From an uncultured bacterium (GTDB taxonomy: Bacteria > Myxococcota_A > UBA9042 > PHBI01), in the NCBI GenBank assembly GCA_938040325.1, contig CALHXW010000131.1, positions 1-53,399 on the forward strand: DNA of 53,399 nt, in the 5' to 3' direction. The notes under the pieces are model-generated. The model did not search any database. It was not told the DNA's origin and saw only the letters and a program-made list of their open reading frames with translations. The translations under genes were made by a program, and so were the position numbers. Positions within the stretch are counted from its first letter, which is position 1; every line of letters starts with the position of its first letter. Positions 18,384-28,099 of this stretch are shown here, one piece after another.

Positions 18384-18738
18384 CAGCGTTGCTGGGAGTC
18401 CGCTCTCACGTCACAAATCGCACCGAGCCAACCGGGTTTTCATCAGCGCCATCGATCGTGGATCGCCGGTTTCGACAAAATCGAACCAGCCAGTTCTCCG
18501 ATCAGGTTACGACATTTGAGGGCGCATCCCCTACGGGCCCCGACGTTCTGGTGCCTGTCGTGACACCAACCTGCCGGAATCGCGCTGCATCTGGCACAGT
18601 TGAGACTAACGGCGAGTTGACGAGGATCCACTCCCACTACAATATCGCCTTTATTGACGGGGCGTGCTTCGATAGAAGCATCTCCGCAGGTGAACAGACG
18701 CCCAGTCTGTGCCACTCGACGTGACAGAAGGAAGCGTA
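18384..18738 (+). promoter_or_regulatory. 355-bp intergenic region upstream of the TPR/TolQR cluster
   Basis: No gene is seen here. The stretch is less GC-rich than its surroundings. A possible promoter is TTGACG (18617-18622) with TACAAT (18638-18643); the 15-base spacer is short. An imperfect palindrome around TTTCGA-caaaa-TCGAA lies near 18468-18487. AGAAGGAAG just before 18739 is the ribosome site of the next gene. Confidence 0.35.
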
Positions 18739-19635
18739 ATGAAGCGACGATCAATCGTTGGTGCAAGTCGGGCCACTAAAGCCCTTGTCGTTGGACTTGG
18801 TGTTCTTTGGGTTGCCAGCGCACAGGCTCAAGCGCCCGCTGCGCCTCCTGTGCCAGCCGACGCGACTGACGCCGCGACGACCGCCGCGGACACGGCCAAG
18901 ACCGCCGCGGACGACGCAAAGAAGACTGCCGACGACGCCAAAGAGGCCGTTGAGGGCGCGCCTGCGGCCGGCGTTGACGCGCTCGGACTCCCTGCGGGTC
19001 CTGCGGCTGCCCCGGGTGACGTGACGCCGGCCGGTGCTGGCGCTGCGGGCGGCGCTGCTGCTGGTGCAGCTGCTCTTCCTGCCTCAACGACGCACGACTA
19101 CAAGCTCCGCGAGCTTGAAGAGAAGGTCATCGGCCTTAAGGAAAAGGTCTTCCGCTCGAAGACGCGTCTCCTGCTCCTCAAGGAGAGGATCCTCAACGAC
19201 GTGATCGCTGAGGCTAAAGTCGTCATTCGGCACGAGAACGACATGGGCAGCAGCCTGAAGCCCGTCCAGGTGCTCTACCACCTCGACGGTGAGAAGGTTT
19301 ACTTCCAGGACGAGACGTCGACCTTGCTTGCCAAGGAAGAAACGATTGAGATCTTCAATCAGAACCTCGTCCCCGGCAACCACGTGCTCGCGGTTGAGAT
19401 GGTCTACCGCGGCGACTCGGGTCTGTTCACGTACCTCAAAGACTACCTCTTCAAGCTACGTGCGACGTACACGTTCTACGCAACGAAGGGCAAGATCACG
19501 ACAGTGCGCGCCATCGGCTACCAGCGTGGCGACGTCACCTACGACCTCACCGAGCGTCCCTCCATCACATTCGACGTCAAGCAGGTCAGCTACACCAAGG
19601 ATGACGGCGTCGCCAAACAGGGCGGGGAGAAATAG
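18739..19635 (+). CDS. Exported Ala-rich coiled-coil / beta-rich protein, first gene of Glt-like cluster
   Basis: A 298-residue protein with a signal peptide (about 1-27, cleavage after AQA). It continues with an Ala/Asp/Pro-rich low-complexity stretch (about 28-115), a short charged coiled coil (LRELEEKVIGLKEKVF, about 120-150) and a beta-rich domain to about 290. That domain contains PVQVLYHLDGEKVY, PGNHVLAVEMVYRG and YLFKLRATYTF. I recall similar proteins in myxobacterial genomes, sometimes mislabelled because of the Ala-rich region, but give no function. The ATG at 18739 is chosen for its AGAAGGAAG ribosome site. The stop codon abuts the ATG of the next gene, so co-translation with the TPR genes is likely. 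Confidence 0.8.
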   Translation: MKRRSIVGASRATKALVVGLGVLWVASAQAQAPAAPPVPADATDAATTAADTAKTAADDAKKTADDAKEAVEGAPAAGVDALGLPAGPAAAPGDVTPAGAGAAGGAAAGAAALPASTTHDYKLRELEEKVIGLKEKVFRSKTRLLLLKERILNDVIAEAKVVIRHENDMGSSLKPVQVLYHLDGEKVYFQDETSTLLAKEETIEIFNQNLVPGNHVLAVEMVYRGDSGLFTYLKDYLFKLRATYTFYATKGKITTVRAIGYQRGDVTYDLTERPSITFDVKQVSYTKDDGVAKQGGEK

Positions 19636-22011
19636 ATGTCGGCGTCGAAAGACGACGGCCAGTCGTCGTGCTTGCGACGGGCTGCTAGCTGGGCAGTCGC
19701 GGCACCACTTGCCGCGCTGTTCCTCGTAGCTCCTGGCAACGCCAACGCTCAGAATGTCGACAGCTACAACAAGCGGCTCGAGACCATCTCGACGTCGGTA
19801 GACCGGCTCAGCAAAGACTACGCCAACCCCATGGCGATCGTTCGTCGCTTCCCTCATCAGAAGAGGCTCATCGACGCACGGGTCTACTACGAACTCGGCA
19901 ACTATGAGAGCGCGGCAATCATGCTGATCGACGTGCTCGACAGCCCGACGTTCAAGGGCAACTTCGAGTACGAGTCGGCCCAGCTGATGCTCGCCAAGAG
20001 CCTGCTTGAGCTCGACAACCCGAAAGCGGCCCGCGAGTTCTTCGCGGAGGTCACAAAGGGGCGCGATGCTGGCCTTGCAGAAGAAGCGCGGTTCTATCTC
20101 ATCGAGATGGCCCTGACCGACGGGTCTGCGACCGAACTCCAGCGTGTCGTCGACTCGTTGGGCAACGTCACGAGCAGCGACCGAACCCGGTACGGCCTTG
20201 GAAAGGCGTACCTGCGCTTGGACAAGCCTGACCGCGCCCAGCAGTGGCTCGGCGCGATCCAGCCGCAGAGCGAGTTCTACAACCGCGCGCGGTACTACCA
20301 AGGCGTCTCACAGACTGCCCAAAACCAGTACCCCGCGGCACTTGGGACGTTCCGCCAGCTCACGCTGACCAAGCCGAAGACCCTTGCCGACAAGGACCTC
20401 ATCGACTTGGCTTGGCTCGCTGTTGGACGGCTCCTACAAGAGCAGAAAGACATCACGGGCTCGCTCAACGCCTACCAGCAGATCGGCCGCAACAGCTCGC
20501 ACTACGAAGTGGCGCTCTACGAGATGGCCTGGTCGTACGTGAAGCAGGAGCAGTACGACAAGGCGATCCAAACCGTCGATATCCTGCTGCTGACTGTCGA
20601 AGACGAAAAGATCAATGTCGACGCACACGTGCTCCGTGGCCGACTCAACGTTGCGATGAACGACTTCGACGAGGCGATGGAGAGCTACCAGTCGATTCTC
20701 GAGAACTTCGCGCCGGTGCGTAACGAGCTGGCAACGTTCTCCAAGGACCCACGCGACATTCAGCGCTACTTCCAGTGGCTACTCAACCGCGGCTCTGACC
20801 GGACGAAGCTGCAGGCACCTCTGTCGAAGCGCACGGCCGCTTGGATCGAGTCGACCGACTCGATCGGTCGCGTCGCGCAGGTCTTCGACCGGATCAGCAG
20901 CGAGTCGGCCGACATCACTGCCGCCCGCCAGGTGGGTGGGGACCTTGACCGCATCCTCTCGTCGCGAAACCGCATCGAGCTCTTCGACGACCTCCGCGAC
21001 GGGTGGATTCGGGCACTTGCTCTCGAGAACCAGCTCATCAACGTGTCGGGCGAGATGCTTGACGCTCAGAACGCGGCTGTGAAGGGCAAGCTGGACCGTC
21101 GTGACGCCGACGAGCTCGCCGAGATCGTCGCATGGCGTCGCAGCATGGAGTCCAAGGTCAACCAGCTGCCGGAGTCCTTCGAGGGCTACAAGCGGCGGAA
21201 GGTGGAGGTCAACGAGCGCTACCTCGATCTTCAGCGCAAGAACTTCATCGTCGAGCAGAACTTGGCGGAGGTGAAGCGTCAGCTGCTCGCCCTTGAGAAG
21301 TTCCTCAACGACAAGCAGTTCGCCGATGATGGCGACAAGCTCTCTGTCGAGCACGAGAGCCGCGTGCGTAGCGAGCTCGAGTCCGAAAAGGGCGAGCTCC
21401 AGGGACTCTACGACGAGCTCCTCGGTCTCAAGCGCCAGATTGACGTGGAGTCGATGGACGTTGGTGCAGGCGACACGGCCACTGTGGGTGAAGAGAACCT
21501 GAAGGCAAAGCTCATCCAGGCGCACAAGCGCGAGGGCATGTTCTACGACCGAACAGGAAACAGCGTGGGCGGCGGTGTCGCCAAGCGGTTCGGAAAGGCT
21601 GCCGCGACGCGACTTCGCATCTTTGACACGATCGGCCGCCTTGAGCGCGTCATCAACGCCATCGACACCCAGGTGCTGGCGAAGACGCAGTCACTGCGCG
21701 CGACAGTTGATGGTGAGATGAACGCGCTTGCTGGCTACGACACTGAGGTGAAGTCCTACGATGCAGAGGGCCGCAACCTCTCAAGCACGATGGGCGAAGA
21801 GCTGTTCCGCACTGCTCAGCGCCGAATGGACCAAGTCGTCTTGGAGGCCGATGTGGGACTCCTCGACGTGATGTGGGAACGCAAGAGCCAGAAGACGCGT
21901 GAGCTCCAAGCCGTCAACGACGAGCTCGGCAAGCGCTCCACGCAGCTTCAGGACGACCTCCAGGCGCTCAAGGGCGACAATGAGGAAGCTTCCGAGGAGG
22001 GCGAGAAATGA
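19636..22011 (+). CDS. Exported TPR and coiled-coil protein
   Basis: A 791-residue protein. A signal peptide with a long N-region (about 1-38, ending NANAQ) leads into repeated helix pairs of tetratricopeptide type over about 65-370, for example LAKSLLELDNPKAAREFF and YEMAWSYVKQEQYDKAIQTV. The second half (about 400-790) is charged and probably forms long coiled coils. This layout suits a periplasmic scaffold protein. It starts directly after the previous stop codon and ends in an ATGA overlap with the next TPR gene. It has no catalytic motif that I recognise. Its place in the cluster suggests it corresponds to one of the periplasmic TPR proteins of the Glt machinery, but I cannot assign which. 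Confidence 0.82.
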   Translation: MSASKDDGQSSCLRRAASWAVAAPLAALFLVAPGNANAQNVDSYNKRLETISTSVDRLSKDYANPMAIVRRFPHQKRLIDARVYYELGNYESAAIMLIDVLDSPTFKGNFEYESAQLMLAKSLLELDNPKAAREFFAEVTKGRDAGLAEEARFYLIEMALTDGSATELQRVVDSLGNVTSSDRTRYGLGKAYLRLDKPDRAQQWLGAIQPQSEFYNRARYYQGVSQTAQNQYPAALGTFRQLTLTKPKTLADKDLIDLAWLAVGRLLQEQKDITGSLNAYQQIGRNSSHYEVALYEMAWSYVKQEQYDKAIQTVDILLLTVEDEKINVDAHVLRGRLNVAMNDFDEAMESYQSILENFAPVRNELATFSKDPRDIQRYFQWLLNRGSDRTKLQAPLSKRTAAWIESTDSIGRVAQVFDRISSESADITAARQVGGDLDRILSSRNRIELFDDLRDGWIRALALENQLINVSGEMLDAQNAAVKGKLDRRDADELAEIVAWRRSMESKVNQLPESFEGYKRRKVEVNERYLDLQRKNFIVEQNLAEVKRQLLALEKFLNDKQFADDGDKLSVEHESRVRSELESEKGELQGLYDELLGLKRQIDVESMDVGAGDTATVGEENLKAKLIQAHKREGMFYDRTGNSVGGGVAKRFGKAAATRLRIFDTIGRLERVINAIDTQVLAKTQSLRATVDGEMNALAGYDTEVKSYDAEGRNLSSTMGEELFRTAQRRMDQVVLEADVGLLDVMWERKSQKTRELQAVNDELGKRSTQLQDDLQALKGDNEEASEEGEK

Positions 22012-25000
22012 AACGACTCCTTGTTCAACTAAGCATCGCGACGCTGCTCGGGTCTGGACCTGCACTTGCGGGTGAGCCGCCAGCGGACGCCGCCAAAGAC
22101 AAGGCGACGGCGTCGAAGGACGCGACCGCGTCTAAAGGCGACGCGGCCGAGCCGGCTGCTCCGAAACGGCGTGCGATCGCGCCGGCGACGCTGAGCCAGC
22201 TTCGTCAGATCCCAGAACTCAGTCGCTGCGTACGCAATCCCATCGACGTGAAACCGCTGGCTGCCAACAAGCCGAAGGCCGCTCTCTCAGCGGCGGATCT
22301 CGACCTCCAGAAGGAACGTCTCGCCTACGAAAAGACCGTCGAACGCTTCACCGCAGTCGGTGAGGACTATCGCGAAGAGGTCGCAGCCGTCTTGGACCGT
22401 TCCTTTGAGGGACGTCGGAAGAAGCTCTCCAAGCGCTACGAGAAACGGGCCGCTGAGCTTGAGGTCGAAGAGCGCTCGCGCCGCAACGATGCGATCGCTC
22501 GCTTCGAGAAGTTTGTTGCGAAGTACCCGAACGACGCGACCCACACGCCGGATGCGATGTTCCGGCTTGCGGAGCTCTACTACGAGCGGAGCGCCATCGA
22601 CTACGCCGACGCGTCCGACCGTCACACCGAGCAAATGGCGCTCTATGAGCGCGGCAAGATCCCCGCAGAGCCGCAGTCACCCACGCGTGACTACTCGGAC
22701 TCTGTCCGGCTCTACCAAACATTGCTTGGCCGGTTTGGCGACACCTACCGCTACGCAGACGCGGTCTACTATCTGCTTGGCTACGTGCTGCAGGAGAGCG
22801 CCGACGACCTCGAAGCGCGCAAGGCGTGGATCGCACTCGTCGACAAGCACCCAAAGAGCGAGTACGCGCCCGAAGTGTTCCTCCGTATCGGAGAGAATCA
22901 CTTTGACTACGGCGAGTTCCAAGAGGCTGCGTCCGTCTACAAGCGGGCACTGGCCTACACCGATTCACGCTTCTACGACAAGGCGCTCTACAAGCTCGCG
23001 TGGACGTACTTCCAAATGTACGACTACGACCAAGCGATCCGGACCTTTAAGCAGCTCATCGCCTGGTATGACACCAGCAGCGACGGCGGGAGCGCCACGG
23101 CCAGCGCGCTACGCGAAGAGGCGATCGACTACCTCGCAAAGAGTCTCGCTGAAGATGACTGGGACAACGACGGGATCGAGGATGACAACCGAGGAGTCCC
23201 TCGCGCGTTGGCCTACCTCAGTGAGGGCAACTCCTACGAGAACGACATCGTCGCAGCCTATGCCGCAAGCCTCTATGACCTCCACGACAAGAAGAAGTAC
23301 GCGGAGGCTGTCTCGGTCTACCGCGAGCTGATCGATCGCGACCCGAACGCCCTGAAAGCGGTCGAGCACCAGCAGCAGATCATCAAGATCTACGACATCT
23401 TGCGTGATATCGACAGCGCGACGCGCGAGCGTCAAAAGCTCGCGGACATGTTCGCTCCTGGCTCGAAGTGGGCACGGGCAAATCGCCAACACGGCAAGAA
23501 GGTCGCCGACGCAAGCACCGCGGTCGAAAACGCGATGCGCAAGCGCGCACTCTTCCTTCATCAGCGCGCGCAGGAGCTCAAGGCTCAAGCAACGCTCGAC
23601 GGCAGCGACGAGCTGCTTGACCAGTCGCTGGCGCACTACAAGAAGGCTTCGAAGGCGTACCACGATTACCTGGCGAAGTACCCGAAGGAGCCCGCCTCCT
23701 ACGAGATGCGCTTCTACCTTGCGGAGTCCTACTACTACTCGCTGCAGTTCGACAAAGCCGCAGACGCCTACTTGGGCGTCGCCCAGGAACCGCACCAAGC
23801 GCGCTTCCGTGAGCCCTCGGCATGGTCAGCTGTGAAGTCCTACGAGCGACTCTTGGTCGAGGCGACGGAGAACAAGAGCATTCCGGACAAGTCCGACCCA
23901 AACCAGCCCTACGATCCACCAGAGCTCGACACGCCAGACGGCGACAAGGTGCGCAAGGTGGTCGCCGAGCAGCTTCCCGACCCCGTGAAGCAATGGCTGA
24001 GCGCCACGGACTTCTACGTCCTGCGCGACATCAAGCGTGACGGAAGCCGGTTGCCGCAAGCGAAGCTCGCCTACCAGAGCGCCGATCTCCTCTACCGTTT
24101 CCGTCACTTCGACGATGCGCGTGAGCGCTACAAGCAGGTTATTGCCTGTTTCCCTCAGGACGAAGTTGCCGCGTTTGCGATGGCCAACATCATCAACAGC
24201 TACCGTGAAGAGAACAACTTCACCGACCTTGAGAAGTGGCTCGACGTCGCGACGAAGCTCAAGCTTGGCGACAAAGAGACGCGCACCAAGTTCGAGACGG
24301 AGATCAAGGCGTTCAAGCTAGGTGCTCAGTTTCAGCGAGCGGAGAGCTTGCTGGAAGCAAAGCGCTACCTCGAAGCTGCTCGCGAGTTCGAGCGCCTTGC
24401 CGATCAAAACCAAGGCGCGAAGTTCCTCGACAAGGCTTACTACAACGCTGCGGTCGCCTACAAAGAGGTGAAATACTACGACTCTGCGTCACGCATCTTC
24501 GAGAAGCTGGTCACCGACCCGCGCTTTCAGAAGTCGGAGTTCAAAGAGGACTCGCTCTTCGAGCTAGCAGAGAACTACAAGCTCTTCTTCAACTTCGAGA
24601 AGGCGACCTCGACCTACCTCACGTATTACAACCGGACCGCTTCCTCCAATGCGGAGAACCGGCCCTACGCGCTCTTCACGGCTGCGAAGCTGCTTGAGTA
24701 CTCGGGCGATCTGAGCCAGGCCGCATCGACCTACCGTCAGTACGCGACCGCGTTTGGCGACCGCAGCGACGCTTCAAACGCGCTCTACCGAGCGGCAGCC
24801 TTGTACGAGAAGCTGAAAGAACGGGATGAGCAGAAGCGTGTCCTTGAGACCTTCATCTCCAAGTACGAGAACGACCAAGGCATGGCGGAGCGTGTGCTTC
24901 AGTCGATGGTCAAGCTCGGCGAGCTGAGCGACAAGGGTCGCAGTAAGCGCGCCGCAACGAATCACTACAAAGACGTGATCCGCGAGTTCGACGTGCGCGG

Positions 25001-25547
25001 TCTCCAGCCAGGCAGCAGCGCCGCGGCTGCAGCGGCGCAGGCCAAGTTTACGTTGGTGGAGCGTCGCTTCGAGCAGTACCTCAAGATTCGTCTCACGGGC
25101 ACGAGCCAGCGCAAGATGGCTGCCGACCTCGGGCGCAAGAAGAAGCTACTCGACGAGCTTGAGCTCGCGTATGGCGAGATCCTTCCCTACAAGTCGCTCG
25201 ACTGGACGATCGCGGCCTTCTTCCGACTTGGCGACATCTACCGGGACTTTGCTCAGACGCTCTATCAGGCACCGCCGCCGAGCGGACTCAGCGACGAGGA
25301 GATGGAGATCTTCATCACCCAGATCGAAGACGAAGGCCTGAAGTACGAGAACGTTGCCATTGAGCGCTTCGAAAAGACCGTCGGTGAGTCACGGCGCCTC
25401 AAGGTGACCAACGACTGGGCCAAGCGAGCTCTAGAGGCGATCAACAAGTACAAGCCGGAAGAGTACCCCCTGTACAAGGAGACGAAGCGCACTCCGACGT
25501 TCGCGCCGATCTACCGGCTATCAACGCCTGAGGAGGTGGCACCATGA
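22008..25547 (+). CDS. Large exported TPR protein
   Basis: A 1,179-residue protein with a signal peptide (about 1-22, cleavage at ALA-G) and an Ala/Lys/Asp-rich stretch. Tetratricopeptide-type helix pairs then extend over most of the chain. Clear units include FRLAELYYERSAIDYADAS, YKLAWTYFQMYDYDQAIRTF, FYLAESYYYSLQFDKAADAY and YYNAAVAYKEVKYYDSASRI. Many Tyr and Phe residues line the repeats, as in TPRs that bind peptides. AGGAGG lies before the ATG, which overlaps the previous stop by four bases; the end overlaps the next gene the same way. It is probably the main periplasmic scaffold of the cluster. Exact orthology to a named Glt protein is uncertain. Confidence 0.82.
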   Translation: MKRLLVQLSIATLLGSGPALAGEPPADAAKDKATASKDATASKGDAAEPAAPKRRAIAPATLSQLRQIPELSRCVRNPIDVKPLAANKPKAALSAADLDLQKERLAYEKTVERFTAVGEDYREEVAAVLDRSFEGRRKKLSKRYEKRAAELEVEERSRRNDAIARFEKFVAKYPNDATHTPDAMFRLAELYYERSAIDYADASDRHTEQMALYERGKIPAEPQSPTRDYSDSVRLYQTLLGRFGDTYRYADAVYYLLGYVLQESADDLEARKAWIALVDKHPKSEYAPEVFLRIGENHFDYGEFQEAASVYKRALAYTDSRFYDKALYKLAWTYFQMYDYDQAIRTFKQLIAWYDTSSDGGSATASALREEAIDYLAKSLAEDDWDNDGIEDDNRGVPRALAYLSEGNSYENDIVAAYAASLYDLHDKKKYAEAVSVYRELIDRDPNALKAVEHQQQIIKIYDILRDIDSATRERQKLADMFAPGSKWARANRQHGKKVADASTAVENAMRKRALFLHQRAQELKAQATLDGSDELLDQSLAHYKKASKAYHDYLAKYPKEPASYEMRFYLAESYYYSLQFDKAADAYLGVAQEPHQARFREPSAWSAVKSYERLLVEATENKSIPDKSDPNQPYDPPELDTPDGDKVRKVVAEQLPDPVKQWLSATDFYVLRDIKRDGSRLPQAKLAYQSADLLYRFRHFDDARERYKQVIACFPQDEVAAFAMANIINSYREENNFTDLEKWLDVATKLKLGDKETRTKFETEIKAFKLGAQFQRAESLLEAKRYLEAAREFERLADQNQGAKFLDKAYYNAAVAYKEVKYYDSASRIFEKLVTDPRFQKSEFKEDSLFELAENYKLFFNFEKATSTYLTYYNRTASSNAENRPYALFTAAKLLEYSGDLSQAASTYRQYATAFGDRSDASNALYRAAALYEKLKERDEQKRVLETFISKYENDQGMAERVLQSMVKLGELSDKGRSKRAATNHYKDVIREFDVRGLQPGSSAAAAAAQAKFTLVERRFEQYLKIRLTGTSQRKMAADLGRKKKLLDELELAYGEILPYKSLDWTIAAFFRLGDIYRDFAQTLYQAPPPSGLSDEEMEIFITQIEDEGLKYENVAIERFEKTVGESRRLKVTNDWAKRALEAINKYKPEEYPLYKETKRTPTFAPIYRLSTPEEVAP

Positions 25548-26755
25548 GAGCTGGAATTCTCTCGACCGCCGCACTGGCACTCGCGCTTCTTAGCACCCCC
25601 GCACTCGCAGGCCAGCCAGCAGCGCCACCAGCGCCAGCGGCCACCACCGGCCCAGCTGCGGTTCTTGCAGCTGAGGCAGGACGTGCGCTGACTCAGGGCA
25701 ACATGAGCCAAGCGGAGGCGAAAGCCACGCAAGCGGTTGCGGCGGATCCGCGGTCGGCGGCGGCTCACTACCAGCTCGCACGAGTCCGCTTCCGCAAGGG
25801 CGATGTTGCTGGGGCGACTCAGTCCACCAACATGGCGCTCTCGCAGGAGCCAGGCAACGTTGCCGCGCTTGGGCTCTTTGTCCGACTGCAGCAGCAGCAG
25901 GGCCGACCTGGCGCAGCACTAACGCGCGTTCGAAGCTTCGTCGAGAAGGCTCCTGCGAACCTGCAAGCGCTCCTTCTCTTGGGCGAGATTCAGCTTGCCA
26001 TGAGCAAGCACACGGCTGCCCGCCAGACCGCGACTCGCATCCTGAAAAAGGCTGAGACCTCGATCGCTGCGATGAAGCTGCTTGCCCGCGTCTACACGGG
26101 CCTCGGGCGACCCACGACTGCGGACTCGATCCTGCAGCGTGTCCTTGAGCTAAAGCGAGACCCCGAGGCGCTCAACCTGATGGCTGGCATCCGCCTGACG
26201 GAAGATCGCGTCATCGACGCACGGGTGCTTCTCGAAGAAGCGGTCCAGATCGATCCTGGCTACATCGAGGCCCTCAACACGCTCGGTTCGACCTACATCG
26301 AAGTCCGAAACTGGGACGGCGCACTGCAGGTTCTCCAGAAGTCGTTGCAACATGCGCCCGCCTTCGCTCAAGCGTGGATGAACTTGGGTTCCGCCCAGCG
26401 TGGCAACAAGCAGTTCACGGCCTCCGAGACAAGCTGGAAGAAAGTGCTCTCGCTCGCTCCAAAGATGACGGATGCCTGGTTTAACCTTGGGATCCTCTAT
26501 CTGGAGAACCCACTGCCGGGTCGTGATCGGATTCGTCAGCTAACAGACGCCATCAACGCGTTCCAAGCTTACAAGCGCGGAACCAAAGGCGGCGCGGTCG
26601 ACGAGAACGCAAGCAAGTACATCTCTGAGGCTCAGCTGCTCATGAAGCAGGAGAAAGAGCGTCGACAGGAAGAGCTCAAGAACCCGACCGACGATGACGA
26701 CGGTGATGGTGGTGATGGGTTTGACGATGACGAGACACCGCCCGACGAAGGCTAG
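25544..26755 (+). CDS. Exported TPR protein, GltE/AglT-like
   Basis: A 403-residue protein with a signal peptide (about 1-23, cleavage ALA-G) and about eight TPR units between residues 40 and 350, for example AEAKATQAVAADPRSAAAHYQLARV and AFAQAWMNLGSAQRGNKQF in part. It ends in a charged helix and a very acidic Asp/Gly tail. Position and build resemble the TPR protein GltE (AglT) of the Myxococcus gliding complex, but that protein is a lipoprotein and this one has no lipobox Cys. GAGGAGG precedes the ATG, which overlaps the preceding gene by four bases. It is the last of the three coupled TPR genes. Confidence 0.8.
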   Translation: MRAGILSTAALALALLSTPALAGQPAAPPAPAATTGPAAVLAAEAGRALTQGNMSQAEAKATQAVAADPRSAAAHYQLARVRFRKGDVAGATQSTNMALSQEPGNVAALGLFVRLQQQQGRPGAALTRVRSFVEKAPANLQALLLLGEIQLAMSKHTAARQTATRILKKAETSIAAMKLLARVYTGLGRPTTADSILQRVLELKRDPEALNLMAGIRLTEDRVIDARVLLEEAVQIDPGYIEALNTLGSTYIEVRNWDGALQVLQKSLQHAPAFAQAWMNLGSAQRGNKQFTASETSWKKVLSLAPKMTDAWFNLGILYLENPLPGRDRIRQLTDAINAFQAYKRGTKGGAVDENASKYISEAQLLMKQEKERRQEELKNPTDDDDGDGGDGFDDDETPPDEG

Positions 26756-26826
26756 CTAGATTCTCCGTAAGGTATCGCGCCTTGTCTCGTCATTCGTAGA
26801 CAGGCCTCCCGCTAGGAAGAAAAACG

Positions 26827-27084
26827 ATGAAGCGACTCATTACAACAACCGCCATGACCGCGCTGATGACGCTCGGGCTAGCGTCCGACGTCCTCGCGCA
26901 GAACGCTGGTCGTGGTGCGCCCCCGAAGGTGATCGAGCTCGAAGAGATGGTCATTGAGGGGAAGGTCGCCAAGCCCCAAGTATTCTACGTGCTCGGACGT
27001 AGTCGCATCGACTACCGCGGAGTTCACCTCAAGCGCAGCTTCGTCGACCGCATCGTCACGTCCGCTCGCAAAAACCCATTCTAG
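26827..27084 (+). CDS. Small exported protein of the TPR/TolQR cluster
   Basis: An 85-residue protein with a signal peptide (about 1-24, cleavage at VLAQ). The mature part is only about 60 residues. It holds two notable blocks: IELEEMVIEGKVAKPQVFYV and LGRSRIDYRGVHLKRSFVDR, ending KNPF. The EEMVIEG-type start resembles the short conserved segments that TonB-dependent or envelope-spanning systems use as contact sites, but this is only an impression. AGGAAG lies upstream of the ATG. It sits between the TPR genes and the TolQ-like gene on the same strand, so it is likely part of the same machine. Confidence 0.75.
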   Translation: MKRLITTTAMTALMTLGLASDVLAQNAGRGAPPKVIELEEMVIEGKVAKPQVFYVLGRSRIDYRGVHLKRSFVDRIVTSARKNPF

Positions 27085-27422
27085 ACGTTTCGCACGATCC
27101 CAGCCTGTCCCACTGCGGTAACTCAACAGCAGTTCGGTTCGGCTAGATCCGCGCAACTTTCGGTCATTAGCAACCCGCGGTAGACCGCGCCCGACAGGAC
27201 ATCCTTGTAATTCTATGACTTATCCGTCCCACCAACGATCGACCCCTCCGCGAATGAAATCTCGCTCGCAGAGTGCGCTTGACCGTTGTCGTGATGCCGG
27301 GTAAGCGTTTCAAGCTCTTGGGGAGCGCCTGTGCCATTGGCGCCGTCCCCGCCCGACAACGCGACAACCCGAGACGGTTTTTAACTCCGTTCCGAGAAGC
27401 ACAGGCAAGAGGTAGGTAGCCC
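27085..27422 (+). promoter_or_regulatory. 338-bp intergenic region with possible promoter and leader hairpin
   Basis: No gene is seen. CCGACA (27191-27196) and TATGAC (27214-27219) with a 17-base spacer could be a weak promoter for the TolQ-like gene. A hairpin follows at 27320-27350: GGGGA-GCGCC, nine-base loop, GGCGC-cg-TCCCC. A TTTTT run occurs about 28 bases later, too far away for a normal terminator. AGGTAGG precedes the ATG at 27423. Confidence 0.35.
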
Positions 27423-28064
27423 ATGGACGCAATCGCACAAGCAATGAGTGACGGTGGAATTTGGATGTACTTCATCCTAGTGGTTTCCATTATCGCCATC
27501 GGCATCATCATCGAGCGATTCATCTTCTTGTTCTTCAAGTACAACATCAACGCGTCGGCGTTCATGGCTCAGATCCAGAAGCTGGTGATGGCCAATAGCA
27601 TCGACAAGGCCATCAAGCTTTGCAACGCGGCGCCCTCAGCGGCACTTGCCCGCGTGATCAAGGCTGGTCTCACCCGCGCCAACAAGGGCCCGGACGAGAT
27701 TCAGAACGCCGTTGAAGAGGCGACTCTTGAGGTTGTTCCGCACATCCAGAAGCGCACTGGTGCTCTTCAGGCGCTCGCGAACATCGCGACGCTCCTCGGA
27801 CTGCTCGGTACCATCATCGGCATGATCGGCGCGTTCAAGGACCTCGCCGAGGTCCCGCCCGCCGAGCGCCAGAAGGCTCTTGGTAAGAACATCTCACTCG
27901 CCATGAACACCACGGCGTTCGGTCTTATCGTGGCCATCCCGTGCATGCTCGCTCACGTGTTCCTGAGCGGCGTCACCAAGAAGATCATCGACGACATCGA
28001 CCTCTACTCGGTGAAGCTCGAGAACCTTCTTATCTCGCGCACCAAGCCTGGCGACCGCGGATAG
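27423..28064 (+). CDS. MotA/TolQ/ExbB-family proton channel protein (AglR-like)
   Basis: A 213-residue inner-membrane protein with three membrane segments (about 14-37, 117-138 and 159-182) and a cytoplasmic domain between the first two. Conserved channel features are present: GLLGTIIGMIGAF with Thr130 in segment 2, and AMNTTAFGLIVAIP with Thr163/164 in segment 3. These match the Thr positions of ExbB/TolQ that line the proton path. It is expected to form a pentamer around the ExbD-like subunits encoded next. In Myxococcus the analogous protein is AglR of the gliding motor. The strong AGGTAGG ribosome site suggests high expression. Confidence 0.93.
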   Translation: MDAIAQAMSDGGIWMYFILVVSIIAIGIIIERFIFLFFKYNINASAFMAQIQKLVMANSIDKAIKLCNAAPSAALARVIKAGLTRANKGPDEIQNAVEEATLEVVPHIQKRTGALQALANIATLLGLLGTIIGMIGAFKDLAEVPPAERQKALGKNISLAMNTTAFGLIVAIPCMLAHVFLSGVTKKIIDDIDLYSVKLENLLISRTKPGDRG

Positions 28065-28099
28065 CACCCCTTTAGGTCTCAACCCTCAGGAGGTCACGC

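Noticed and set aside
18592..18610. TGGCAC word upstream of the TPR cluster as a sigma-54 promoter
   Set aside because: The matching -12 TTGC element is absent at the required spacing.
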